From assembly GCF_001421745.1 (NCBI RefSeq), contig NZ_LMKW01000001.1, forward strand, positions 124,001-188,000: DNA of 64,000 nt, written 5' to 3'. Below, piece after piece: positions 25,601 to 33,476 of this stretch. The notes beneath the pieces were generated by a model. The model did not search any database and was not told where the DNA came from. It saw only the letters and a list, made by a program, of their open reading frames with translations. Position numbers and translations under genes: made by a program. The DNA is from Sphingomonas sp. Leaf230 (GTDB taxonomy: Bacteria; Pseudomonadota; Alphaproteobacteria; Sphingomonadales; Sphingomonadaceae). Position 1 is the first letter of the stretch. Each line of letters begins with the position of its first letter.

Positions 25601-27028
25601 ATGACGATAGCAGCAGACCCCCGTTCGTTCCTCTACCGCGATACCCTGGACCCCGAACAGGCGCAGGCGCTGACCGCCAAGGCGCTCGGCAAGGCCGATG
25701 ACGGCGAGCTGTATCTTCAGTACCGCAAGGCCGAGGCATTCGGGTTCGACGACGGCCGGCTGAAGACCGCCTCGTATGATACAAGCTCGGGCTTCGGCCT
25801 GCGCGCCGTATCGGGCGAGATGACAGCTTTCGCGCATTCGAACGAGATGACCCCCGCCGCGATCCGCCGCGCCGCCGAGACGATGGCGCTAATCGAACCG
25901 GGTGTCGCCGCGAAGGCCGGCCCGCCGCAGGGCACCAACCAGCGCCGCTACACCGCCGCCGATCCGCTCGACCTCGTGCCGTTCGCGGATAAGGTGAACC
26001 TGTGCCAGACAATCGACGCTGCGGCGCGCGCGCGTGATCCTCGCGTCGCGCAGGTCTCGGTCAGCTTGTCGGGAACGTGGTCGGTCGTCGAGATCGTCCG
26101 CGCGGATGGTTTCGTAGCGACCGACGTGCGGCCGTTGGTGCGGCTCAACGTATCGATCGTCGCCGAACAGAATGGTCGTCGCGAGACGGGCAGCTACGGG
26201 ATCGGAGGACGTTATCTCTACAACGACCTGTTCGAACCCGCGACGTACAACTGTGCGATCGATGAGGCGTTGTCGCAGGCGCTGGTCAACCTCGACTCGA
26301 TCGCGGCACCGGCAGGCGAGATGACCGTGTTGCTCGGCAATGGCTGGCCCGGGATCCTGTTGCACGAGGCGATCGGTCACGGGCTCGAGGGCGATTTCAA
26401 CCGCAAGGGGACGTCGGCCTTTTCGGGTCGCATCGGCGAGCGCGTTGCGGCAGAGGGCGTCACCGTAGTCGACGACGGCTCGCTCCAAGATCGCCGCGGG
26501 TCGCTGACGATCGACGACGAAGGCACGCCGACACGCGAGACCGTGCTGATCGAGGACGGCATCCTCAAGGGCTATATGCAGGATCGCCTCAACGCGCGGC
26601 TGATGGGCGTCGAGGCGACCGGTAACGGCCGCCGCGAAAGTTATGCGCACGCACCGATGCCGCGGATGACCAACACCTTCATGAAGGCCGGTAACGACGA
26701 TCCCGCCGAACTACTGAGCCGGGTGAAGAAGGGCATCTTCGCCAAAGCATTCGGCGGCGGGCAGGTCGACATCGTGTCCGGAAAATTCGTGTTCAGCTGC
26801 ACCGAGGCGTATCTGATCGAGGACGGCAAGCTGGGCGCACCGATCAAGGGCGCGACGCTGATCGGCGACGGCCCAAGTTCGCTGACCAAGGTGCGTGGTA
26901 TCGGCAACGACTTTGCGCTCGACGAGGGCATCGGGATCTGCGGCAAGGGCGGGCAGTCGGTACCGGCTGGCGTTGGGCAGCCGACGTTGCTGGTCGATGG
27001 GCTTACGGTCGGCGGGACGGCGGCTTAA
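25601..27028 (+). CDS. tldD: metalloprotease TldD
   Basis: A 475-residue subunit of the TldD/TldE zinc protease, which degrades unfolded peptides, matures ribosomally made peptides such as microcin B17 and affects CcdA stability. The metal motif is HEAIGHGLEGD (HExxxH), preceded by GNGWPGILL, and the C-terminal region has IVSGKFVFSCTEAYLIEDGK and GNDFALDEGIGICGKGGQSVPAG. tldE (pmbA) is not in the window. A ccdAB pair lies immediately downstream and convergent, which is notable because TldD is known in E. coli to act on the CcdA antitoxin; any link here is inference. Confidence 0.95.
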   Translation: MTIAADPRSFLYRDTLDPEQAQALTAKALGKADDGELYLQYRKAEAFGFDDGRLKTASYDTSSGFGLRAVSGEMTAFAHSNEMTPAAIRRAAETMALIEPGVAAKAGPPQGTNQRRYTAADPLDLVPFADKVNLCQTIDAAARARDPRVAQVSVSLSGTWSVVEIVRADGFVATDVRPLVRLNVSIVAEQNGRRETGSYGIGGRYLYNDLFEPATYNCAIDEALSQALVNLDSIAAPAGEMTVLLGNGWPGILLHEAIGHGLEGDFNRKGTSAFSGRIGERVAAEGVTVVDDGSLQDRRGSLTIDDEGTPTRETVLIEDGILKGYMQDRLNARLMGVEATGNGRRESYAHAPMPRMTNTFMKAGNDDPAELLSRVKKGIFAKAFGGGQVDIVSGKFVFSCTEAYLIEDGKLGAPIKGATLIGDGPSSLTKVRGIGNDFALDEGIGICGKGGQSVPAGVGQPTLLVDGLTVGGTAA

Positions 27029-27321
27029 AGTCCGCCGATGACCATGTCGATTGCGGCCTTCAGATCATATTCGTAGTCGAGAAGCGAACCGATCTTTTCA
27101 CCGAGTTGTCGGCTGTCGACGGCGCGTAGAAACTGGACAGCGACCCGATATTCCGTCTGATGCACCGTCACGAGTGGGTTGAGCCTCGACTGCGAAACCG
27201 ACGGTTCGTCAGGCTGGCGTAATGGGGCAACGACCCGCGAGCGTAAGTCGCTTAAAAGATCGCTCTGGCAATTCACGACAAGCCCGTGACCGTCGATCGA
27301 ATGGACGTCGAATTGCGCCAT
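27025..27321 (-). CDS. ccdB: CcdB family toxin
   Basis: A 98-residue CcdB-type protein; the family poisons DNA gyrase. It reads MAQFDVHSIDGHGLVVNCQS and has the conserved region RLNPLVTVHQTEYRV and the C-terminal EYDLKAAIDMVIGGL close to the plasmid F protein's gyrase-contacting end. Its ATG directly abuts the TAA of ccdA, giving tight coupling, and its 3' end overlaps the tldD stop on the other strand by 4 bp. Length and motif order are normal, so it looks intact. Confidence 0.9.
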   Translation of the reverse strand: MAQFDVHSIDGHGLVVNCQSDLLSDLRSRVVAPLRQPDEPSVSQSRLNPLVTVHQTEYRVAVQFLRAVDSRQLGEKIGSLLDYEYDLKAAIDMVIGGL

Positions 27322-27567
27322 TTAGAGCGGCTCGAGGCCGGAAAGCGGAATTCCGTTCTCGTCGATCCATCGATTCTGCGCTTCGATCCATTGTCGATTC
27401 TCCTCCCTCCACCGCCGTTCGCGCTCGGTCTTGATTGCGCCGCGGAGTGCGGCTTCCGTGACGCGCGACAGGTTGACGCCCGCTTCCTTGGCAGCGGCGA
27501 CAATGCCGGTATCAACGGACATATTTACCGATTTGCGCTTGCCGGTAGCGATAGGATCATGTTTCAT
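27322..27567 (-). CDS. ccdA: CcdA family antitoxin
   Basis: An 81-residue antitoxin. The N-terminal ribbon-helix-helix part (KRKSVNMSVDTGIVAAAKEAGVNLSRV) should bind the operator, and the C-terminal tail (REENRQWIEAQNRWIDENGIPLSGLEPL, noted by its landmarks WREEN and NRWIDENG) is the toxin-binding segment. The frame starts at 27639, but that part would overlap the divergent gene; the ATG at 27567 gives the normal family length. The gap to the divergent gene at 27617 contains operator-like repeats. Confidence 0.9.
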   Translation of the reverse strand: MKHDPIATGKRKSVNMSVDTGIVAAAKEAGVNLSRVTEAALRGAIKTERERRWREENRQWIEAQNRWIDENGIPLSGLEPL

Positions 27568-27602
27568 GCGCACAAAGTATGCGCGTTGACGACGCGCGTC
27601 AA
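27566..27602. promoter_or_regulatory. ccdAB / divergent gene operator region
   Basis: Between the divergent starts lie a direct repeat ATGCGC (27566-27571 and 27579-27584, 13 bp apart) and a perfect inverted repeat TTGACG-ACGCG-CGTCAA (27586-27602). These suit CcdA-mediated autoregulation. The TTGACG on the plus strand could also serve as a -35 element. Confidence 0.5.
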
Positions 27603-27616
27603 TTCGGAGCCGAACG

Positions 27617-28177
27617 ATGGACTTCTTCCCCGCGCTCACCGACGATCATCGCAGGTTCGTTGCCCGGCAGCCGGTATTTTTCGTCGCAACGGCCGCGGAA
27701 GGTGCGCGGATCAATCTCAGTCCCAAGGGCATGGACAGCTTTCGCGTACTCGATCCAAAGACGGTCGCGTATCTCGACCTCGGCGGGTCGGGGAACGAGA
27801 CAAACGCACATCTGGGCGCGGACGGGCGCATCACGATCATGTTCTGCGCGTTCGACCAGCCCGCGCTGATCTTCCGCATCTATGGTAAGGGGCGTGCGGT
27901 GTTGCCGCAGGATGATGGCTGGGCTGACCTCTACGCGCAGTTCACGCCGTTGCCGGGCACGCGGCAGATCTTCGTGATCGATGTCGACGAGGTGCAGACG
28001 AGTTGTGGTTGGGGCGTGCCGTTCATGACGCTGGACCGTGAGCGGCAGACCTTGTCAAAATATTACGCCAGGCAGACTGACGCCGAGCGGATCGAGGAAC
28101 TGGCGGGGCCGACGGCGAGCATCGACGGGTTACCGGTTCGGCTCGGCACAGTCTTGCCGGACCGCGTCGGCGCATGA
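27617..28177 (+). CDS. pyridoxamine 5'-phosphate oxidase family protein
   Basis: A 186-residue FMN- or F420-type split-barrel protein. It has FVARQPVFFVATAAEGARINLSPKG, RITIMFCAF, and the RIYGKGRAV strand typical of the pyridox-oxidase fold, then a Trp/Gly-rich VQTSCGWGVPFM. It belongs with general flavin-binding oxidoreductases rather than true PdxH, lacking the PdxH C-terminal signature. It is divergent from ccdAB and overlaps the following DUF2007 gene by 4 nt (ATGA). Confidence 0.88.
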   Translation: MDFFPALTDDHRRFVARQPVFFVATAAEGARINLSPKGMDSFRVLDPKTVAYLDLGGSGNETNAHLGADGRITIMFCAFDQPALIFRIYGKGRAVLPQDDGWADLYAQFTPLPGTRQIFVIDVDEVQTSCGWGVPFMTLDRERQTLSKYYARQTDAERIEELAGPTASIDGLPVRLGTVLPDRVGA

Positions 28178-28371
28178 GCTTGGTAGAACTGGGGCGGTAC
28201 GGGCGCAACGAGGCGCACATCATCGTCGGGCGGCTGGAGAGTGAAGGCATCCCCGCGATCGCGTTCGATGGCGGGATGTCGATCATGGAGGGGAGCTGGC
28301 TGCTGATCCCGGTTCGCGTGATGGTCGACGAGGATGATCTCGACGAGGCTCGGGGGATTTTGGCGGGGTGA
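28174..28371 (+). CDS. DUF2007 domain protein
   Basis: A 65-residue protein of the DUF2007 (putative signal-transducing) family. The pattern is VELGRYGRNEAHIIVGRLESEGIPAIAFDGG followed by IPVRVMVDEDDLDEARGIL, a ferredoxin-like beta-alpha-beta layout. It overlaps the upstream flavin-type gene by 4 nt and is probably translationally coupled. Its biochemical role is unknown. Confidence 0.85.
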   Translation: MSLVELGRYGRNEAHIIVGRLESEGIPAIAFDGGMSIMEGSWLLIPVRVMVDEDDLDEARGILAG

Positions 28372-28418
28372 GCGGGTGCGTTAGGCGCTGATAGAAAGCC
28401 ACCTGCCTAACCCCCGGA

Positions 28419-28516
28419 TCGTCATTCCCGCGCAGGCGGGAACCCATACTGGCCAAGCTGGCGCGTCAATCGATAGCCCTTGAGCATATAGGTCCCGGCC
28501 TCCGCGGGGATGACGG
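28419..28516. repeat. paired palindromic repeat, family B copy 3
   Basis: Left arm GTCATTCCCGCGCAGGCGGGAA and a right arm CCCGGCCTCCGCGGGGATGAC in inverted orientation. It fills the gap between convergent genes. Confidence 0.75.
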
Positions 28517-28584
28517 CAAGTTGGGACCGCCGCGCCAATTACCAACGTATCGGAGGGCGGAGTCTCGGCCGCCCTCCGCCGAGA

Positions 28585-29913
28585 TCAGCCCCCCGCGGTG
28601 ACCCGCCAGATCGCGTTGCCGACGTCGTCCGCGACCAGCAGGCCACCGGTCTTGTCGGTGATGACGCCGACCGGGCGACCCTGCGCGTCGCCGTCCTTGT
28701 CTAGGAAACCGCCGAGCACATCGACCGGCTTCGCGTTCGCAGCCGGGAAGCCGGTGTCGCCGAAGGGCACGTAGACGACCTTGTAGCCCGAGACCGGCTT
28801 GCGGTTCCACGAGCCGTGCTCGCCGACGAACGCGCCGTTGGCGAACTTCGCGCCTAGCTTTGCATCCGCGGAGAAGGTCAGGCCGAGCGCGGCGACGTGC
28901 GGTCCGAGCGCATAGTCGGGGCGCTTGGCATATTGCTGGAGCGCGGGGTTCTTCGGTTCGACGCGGGTGTCGGGATAGCCGCCCCAATAATACCAGGGCC
29001 AGCCGAAATTGTCGCCAAACTCGACCTGCGTCAGGTAATCCGGCGCGAGGTCGGAGCCGAGCATGTCGCGCTCGTTGACGACGGTCCACAGTCCGCCCGA
29101 CTTGGGGTTGATCGCCATGCCGTTGGGGTTGCGCAGGCCGGCGGCGTAGATCCGCCAGTTCTTGTCCTTGGGCCAGACCTGCAGGATGTTGGCGCGGTAT
29201 TTCTCCGCGTCCATGCCGTTCTCGGCGATATTGGTCGAGGAGCCGACGCCGACATAGAGCGTCTTGCCGTCGGCCGCGGCGATCACGTTGCGCGCCCAGT
29301 GGTTGCCGCCGGGGTTGAGCTTGATGACGAGCTCGGGCTTGGCGGTGATCTTCGTCGCGCCGTCGGTGTACGGCACGCGGACCAGCGCGTCGGTGTTGCC
29401 GATATACAGCTGACCGTCGAGCAGCGTCATGCCGAACGGCGAGTTGAGACCGGTCATGAAAACCGACTTCGTTTCCGCCACGCCGTCGCCGTTCGCGTCG
29501 CGAAGCAGCGTTATGCGGTTCGCGGACGGCACGCCGGCGCCGGCGCGGCCCATCAGAACCTTCATCACCCAGCCGGTGATCCCGCCGCCTTCGCGCGGGG
29601 GCGAATTCGTCTCCGCGACCAGCACGTCGCCATTAGGGAGGCGGTACATCCAGCGCGGATGGTCGAGCCCGGTCGCGAACGGCTGGATCTTGAGGCCCGC
29701 GGCAGGCGTCGGCATCGCGCCGTTCTGCCAACCGACGACCTTTGCGACCTTGACGGTCGGGATCGTCTGGATGCGGGGATCGGTGATCTTGGGCAGCTTG
29801 CCGGCGACCTGGTCGACCGACAATTCCGCCGTGTCGGGCCAGGCGAGATAGGTGACGCCCGCGGCGATCACGAGCAGGATCAACCCAAGGACGATGAGGA
29901 TATGTTTGCGCAT
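28585..29913 (-). CDS. sorbosone dehydrogenase family protein (PQQ-type beta-propeller)
   Basis: A 442-residue membrane-anchored protein with a six-bladed propeller like soluble glucose/L-sorbosone dehydrogenases. The N-terminus has a single membrane segment (about 5-25, ILIVLGLILLVIAAGVTYLAW), so the propeller is probably periplasmic. Visible blade motifs are GLDHPRWMYRLPNGDVLVAE, NRITLLRDANGDG, LRNPNGMAINP, NERDMLGSDLAPDYL, and GEHGSWNR. PQQ dependence is inferred from the family. It follows the phoH-ybeY-corC run in the same orientation with an 80-bp gap. Confidence 0.88.
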   Translation of the reverse strand: MRKHILIVLGLILLVIAAGVTYLAWPDTAELSVDQVAGKLPKITDPRIQTIPTVKVAKVVGWQNGAMPTPAAGLKIQPFATGLDHPRWMYRLPNGDVLVAETNSPPREGGGITGWVMKVLMGRAGAGVPSANRITLLRDANGDGVAETKSVFMTGLNSPFGMTLLDGQLYIGNTDALVRVPYTDGATKITAKPELVIKLNPGGNHWARNVIAAADGKTLYVGVGSSTNIAENGMDAEKYRANILQVWPKDKNWRIYAAGLRNPNGMAINPKSGGLWTVVNERDMLGSDLAPDYLTQVEFGDNFGWPWYYWGGYPDTRVEPKNPALQQYAKRPDYALGPHVAALGLTFSADAKLGAKFANGAFVGEHGSWNRKPVSGYKVVYVPFGDTGFPAANAKPVDVLGGFLDKDGDAQGRPVGVITDKTGGLLVADDVGNAIWRVTAGG

Positions 29914-29992
29914 GGAGGGAAGTTAGAACGGAGGCAGGGCCGGGGCAATGGATCATGGGCAAAAGGCCCTTCGATCCATTGCAGACGCAGCA

Positions 29993-30892
29993 TCAGTCGT
30001 CGTCCTCAACCGGCACCACCGGCGGATGGAGGCGCAGGCGATTGATCCGCCGCTCGTCGGCGTCGATGATTTCGAGCTTCCAGCCACTTGGATGATCGAC
30101 GCATTCGCCGATTTGCGGGACATGCCCCGCCAGAAGCGCCGCCAAGCCGCCCAGCGTGTCGATATCGCCGTCGACCTCCGCCAGACGCGGATCGATCAGT
30201 TCCGCGGCGTCCTCCAGCTCGGCGCGCGCGTCCGCATCCCACGCACCGCCTTCGATCGGCGTCATCAGTACCTGGGGTGCCTCGTCATGCTCGTCCTCGA
30301 CCTCGCCGACGATCTCCTCGATCAAGTCTTCGAACGTCACGAGGCCTTCGGTGCCCGAATATTCGTCGAGCACGATCGTCAGGTGGACGTGCTTCTGCCG
30401 CATGTCCGCGAGGAGATCGAGCGCACCGCGCGACATCGGCGCGTAGAGCGGTTCGCGGATCAGCCCGGCGATCGAGGTCGGATGCTCGGCGCCGGTCGCG
30501 AGGATGTTGAAGACGTCCTTGATGTGGACCATGCCGATGATCGTATCGAGGTTGTCGCGGTACACCGGCAGGCGGCTATGGCCCGCTTCGGCGAACAGCT
30601 TGACGAGGTCGGCGAACGGCGTGTCCTCCTCGACCGCGATGATGTCCGCGCGCGGCACGCCGACGTCGCCGGCATCGCGCTCGCTGAAGTGGAGCAGGTT
30701 GCGGACCATCTGGCGCTCGAGCGGGGTGAGATCGCCCTTCGCATCGGGGCCGGGATCGCCCTCATGCCGGTCGATCGCATCCTCGAGCTGGTCGCGGAGG
30801 GATTCGTCTTGAGCACCGAAGATCAGGCCCTTGAGCCCGCGCCAGATACTGTCGCTACTATCGCCGTTACCGGCATTGGGGCCATCGGCCAT
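29993..30892 (-). CDS. corC: hemolysin/CorC family protein with CBS domains
   Basis: A 299-residue protein with a tandem CBS pair (about 75-200; VPRADIIAVEEDTPFADLV, HSRLPVYRDNLDTIIGMVHIKDV) and a C-terminal CorC_HlyC domain (DGDIDTLGGLAALLAGHVP). It lacks the N-terminal DUF21 membrane domain of larger paralogues, as expected for CorC. It is the last of the phoH-ybeY-corC series, 8 bp after ybeY. The family is linked to magnesium/cobalt efflux; the name hemolysin is historical. Confidence 0.92.
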   Translation of the reverse strand: MADGPNAGNGDSSDSIWRGLKGLIFGAQDESLRDQLEDAIDRHEGDPGPDAKGDLTPLERQMVRNLLHFSERDAGDVGVPRADIIAVEEDTPFADLVKLFAEAGHSRLPVYRDNLDTIIGMVHIKDVFNILATGAEHPTSIAGLIREPLYAPMSRGALDLLADMRQKHVHLTIVLDEYSGTEGLVTFEDLIEEIVGEVEDEHDEAPQVLMTPIEGGAWDADARAELEDAAELIDPRLAEVDGDIDTLGGLAALLAGHVPQIGECVDHPSGWKLEIIDADERRINRLRLHPPVVPVEDDD

Positions 30893-30900
30893 CGTGGTCG

Positions 30901-31410
30901 TCAGTCCTCTGTTATCAGATAGGGGTCGTGGAGGCCCAAGGCGGCGAGCGCGGCGCGTTCGATCTGCTCCATGCCCTCGGCCTCGTCGTCGTCGATATGG
31001 TCATAGCCTAGCAGATGCAGCGTGCCGTGCACCATCAGATGCATCGCATGATCCTCGACCGAGATACCGCGCTCGGCCGCTTCCGCGACGCAGACGCCGT
31101 GCGCGAGAATGATGTCGCCAAGCAGGACTTCGCCATCGTCCGAATTCTGGCTGACCGTGTCGAGCAGGTCGGGCTGGACCATCGGGAAGGACAGGACGTT
31201 GGTCGGCTTGTCCTTCTGGCGGTACTGCTTGTTAAGGGTGTGAACCTCGTCGTCCGACGCGAGGCGGATCGAGATTTCGACGGTAGCTGCGCTCGTCAGC
31301 AGTTCGCCGTGCGGGGTCCGCTCGATCGCCGCGGTTGCTGCGCGCAGGGCGAGCGCGTCCCAATCCTGCTCGGGCCAGGGGGCGTCGGAAGAGAGCGCGA
31401 TTTCGAGCAT
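30901..31410 (-). CDS. ybeY: rRNA maturation RNase YbeY
   Basis: Single-strand endoribonuclease needed for 16S rRNA 3' maturation and ribosome quality control. The 169-residue protein has NKQYRQKDKPTNVLSFP and the zinc motif HLMVHGTLHLLGYDH with three histidines, the hallmark of UPF0054. The start lies only 9 bp after the vapC stop, so its expression is probably tied to the vapBC transcript, an unusual arrangement because ybeY normally follows phoH directly. Confidence 0.95.
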   Translation of the reverse strand: MLEIALSSDAPWPEQDWDALALRAATAAIERTPHGELLTSAATVEISIRLASDDEVHTLNKQYRQKDKPTNVLSFPMVQPDLLDTVSQNSDDGEVLLGDIILAHGVCVAEAAERGISVEDHAMHLMVHGTLHLLGYDHIDDDEAEGMEQIERAALAALGLHDPYLITED

Positions 31411-31419
31411 GCAGGTCCT

Positions 31420-31815
31420 TCAGGCGAGATCGGTCAGGGCGAAATCATTACCCTTGTAGAGAAGTTCCGCACCATGGGTTTTCGCGCAGGCATAGGCGAA
31501 ACAATCGCCCATATTGAGCTTCGCGGGGTGGTTCCCTTTGCCATAGCGTTCATGCGCCATGATGGCCTCCCGGGTCTCGCTCTCGCCGATCGCAACGAGG
31601 CGGAGTGCAAAGTCGACTATGAACGTCTCGACTTCAGCATGCGCGACGGCAACGCCGACTTTGCGCTTGCGTGCCACGGCGCGGACCGTTTCCCATATCG
31701 ACATCGCCGAGCACAATACCGCTTCAGCCTGACCGTACCGCTTCTCGAGGGAGAAGGCTTCAGGCTCGCCCGTCATGATCGCGACCATTGCGGAGGCGTC
31801 CATGAACGCGATCAA
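31420..31815 (-). CDS. vapC: type II toxin VapC, PIN-domain ribonuclease
   Basis: A 131-residue PIN-domain protein. Acidic metal-site residues are visible in order: Asp6 (FMDASAM), Glu in SIWETVRAV near 42, Asp in NMGDCFAYACA near 102, and Asp in YKGNDFALTDL near 123. That is a complete PIN set, so the toxin looks active. Family members cleave tRNA or rRNA. It overlaps the vapB stop by 4 nt and ends 9 bp before ybeY. It is close to Rv0624-type VapCs by motif layout. Confidence 0.93.
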   Translation of the reverse strand: MIAFMDASAMVAIMTGEPEAFSLEKRYGQAEAVLCSAMSIWETVRAVARKRKVGVAVAHAEVETFIVDFALRLVAIGESETREAIMAHERYGKGNHPAKLNMGDCFAYACAKTHGAELLYKGNDFALTDLA

Positions 31816-32066
31816 TCGTCATCCTCGTCGTTGAGGGAATCGTAGAATGCCTTGTCCGCTTCCAACCCCGTCGGTTCGCCCAGCGGATGAGCCGCGCGCC
31901 AAGCTGCGAACCGGTCATGGATACTCGTGCGCTTTTCCGTCTCGAGCATACGCTTGCGGTGCAGGAGAGCGTCGTGGACGGCGGCTGTCTTGCTGGTGCC
32001 GAGCAGGCCAGCAACCTCACGCGCGAGATCGGCGGTATCGGCGTTCTTGATATAGAGCGATGCCAT
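31812..32066 (-). CDS. vapB: VapB family antitoxin
   Basis: An 84-residue antitoxin starting MASLYIKNADTADLAREVAGLLG with TSKTAAVHDALLHR, the PSK/RHH-type transcription-factor fold of this VapB class. The acidic tail (DSLNDEDDD) would neutralise the toxin. It overlaps vapC by 4 nt. A 14-bp perfect inverted repeat lies 12 bp upstream of its ATG, the expected operator for VapB-VapC autorepression. Confidence 0.92.
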   Translation of the reverse strand: MASLYIKNADTADLAREVAGLLGTSKTAAVHDALLHRKRMLETEKRTSIHDRFAAWRAAHPLGEPTGLEADKAFYDSLNDEDDD

Positions 32067-32078
32067 CGTTCGACTCCG

Positions 32079-32111
32079 GGGATATCCTGAAGATATACTT
32101 CAGGATATCCC
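32079..32111. promoter_or_regulatory. 14-bp perfect inverted repeat, vapBC operator
   Basis: Arms GGGATATCCTGAAG and CTTCAGGATATCCC with a 5-nt ATATA centre, located between the phoH stop and the vapB start. The AT-rich centre reads as a possible -10 element. The distance to the ATG fits a core-promoter operator. It could also fold as a hairpin at the phoH mRNA 3' end. Confidence 0.8.
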
Positions 32112-32116
32112 GAGCA

Positions 32117-33121
32117 TCAACCATCGGTTCCTTCATAGGCCTCGACCACGCGGCCGACGATCGGGTGGCGGACGACGTCGCCGACGGTGAAGCGGCACAT
32201 CGAGATGCTCTCGACACCTTCCAGCCGCCGGACCGCATCCGCCAGGCCGGACGCCGCGACGCCGCCGGGAATGTCGACCTGCTTCGGATCGCCGCAGATC
32301 ACCATGCGACTGTTCTGGCCGAAGCGGGTGAGGAACATCTTCATTTGTGCGGGCGTGGTGTTCTGCGCTTCGTCGAGGATGACGAAAGCATCGGCGAGCG
32401 TGCGACCGCGCATGAAGGCGATCGGGGCGACCTCGATTTCGCCCGATGCGATTCGGCGTTCGACCTGTTCCGCGGGGAGGCAGTCGTAGAGTGCGTCGTA
32501 GAGCGGGCGGAGGTACGGATCGACCTTTTCCTTCATGTCGCCGGGGAGGAAGCCGAGGCGTTCACCGGCTTCGACTGCGGGACGCGACAGGATGAGGCGC
32601 TGGACGCTGCCGTTGATGAGCTGCTGCACGGCTTGCGCGACCGCGACATAGGTCTTGCCCGTACCTGCCGGCCCGAGCGCGAAGATCATGTCGTTGTTGG
32701 CGAGCTCGCGCATGTAATGCGCCTGCGCCGGCGTGCGCGGGACGATCGTCTTTTTTCGGGTGCGGATCATGATCGGCGGGGCACCGCCGCCACCGGCATC
32801 GGCGCGGATGATGCCTTCGAGAACGGGTTCGTCCGCCATCGCGATCGACGCGTCGACCAAGCCCGCGTCGACGTCCTCGCCGCGCTGGATGCGGGCGTAG
32901 AGATCGTGGAGCACGTCACGCGCCTTGGCGACCTGTTCGGCGGTGCCCTCCAGGCCGATCTTATTCCCTCGTGCGGTGATGTAGACGCCGAGGCGATTTT
33001 CGAGCGCTACCAGGTTCTGGTCGTACTGGCCGAAGAGCCGGACGAGCAATTGGGGCTTGTCGAACAGCAGCTCGACTCGGGCGCGGTCACCGGACTGGGC
33101 GGGAACGGGTTTACGGCTCAT
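32117..33121 (-). CDS. phoH: PhoH family protein (ATPase)
   Basis: A 334-residue cytoplasmic P-loop ATPase related to the helicase half of PhoH2. It has an N-terminal KH-like part (about 15-80), PRTPAQAHYMREL, Walker A GPAGTGKT near 150, LSRPAVEAGERLGFLPGD, Walker B FVILDEAQNTT and MVICGDPKQVDIP. In many bacteria it is followed by ybeY; here vapBC intervenes. The usual functional association is RNA metabolism. Confidence 0.94.
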   Translation of the reverse strand: MSRKPVPAQSGDRARVELLFDKPQLLVRLFGQYDQNLVALENRLGVYITARGNKIGLEGTAEQVAKARDVLHDLYARIQRGEDVDAGLVDASIAMADEPVLEGIIRADAGGGGAPPIMIRTRKKTIVPRTPAQAHYMRELANNDMIFALGPAGTGKTYVAVAQAVQQLINGSVQRLILSRPAVEAGERLGFLPGDMKEKVDPYLRPLYDALYDCLPAEQVERRIASGEIEVAPIAFMRGRTLADAFVILDEAQNTTPAQMKMFLTRFGQNSRMVICGDPKQVDIPGGVAASGLADAVRRLEGVESISMCRFTVGDVVRHPIVGRVVEAYEGTDG

Positions 33122-33340
33122 ACGGTCCTTTCAGGGTGTCAAAGGTTACGCCTGGAAGCGTCGAACCGTAACCTTTGAAAGGAAGATGAGCACGCCAAGC
33201 GACGCGTTCAAGCCGCGCCGGGGCGCTGGCCGAGAGACGATTCGAGTCGCGTGGGCGAAGCTGCATCGGGGGCGAGTGTGACAGGCGATCCGTAGGTAGG
33301 ACAGCGAAATCGCGGGGGGGGGGGGGGGACGCCGTTGCGA
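33122..33340. other. phoH-miaB gap with a 15-nt poly-G tract
   Basis: No gene is convincing in this gap. On the plus strand a run of 15 consecutive G lies at 33314-33328. It is about 150 bp beyond the miaB stop and roughly 200 bp upstream of phoH. A long G-run is slippage-prone and may vary between cells or be a sequencing error. Confidence 0.6.
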
Positions 33341-33475
33341 TCCTCCCCCGCAAGGGGGAGGTGGCGCCGAAGGTGTCGGAGGGGGAGGACACGGATCCAT
33401 GCGTTGGCGCTTGCCTCCCCCTCCGTCAGGCAAGCGCCTGCCACCTCCCCCTTGCGGGGGAGGATCAGATTGGGG
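33341..33475. repeat. paired palindromic repeat, family D copy 1
   Basis: Arms ATCCTCCCCCGCAAGGGGGA and the complementary TCCCCCTTGCGGGGGAGGAT enclose subterminal GGAGGGGGAGG / CCTCCCCCTCC motifs. It abuts the miaB stop. Relatives lie at 48.1 and 58.8 kb. Confidence 0.88.
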
Positions 33476-33476
33476 C

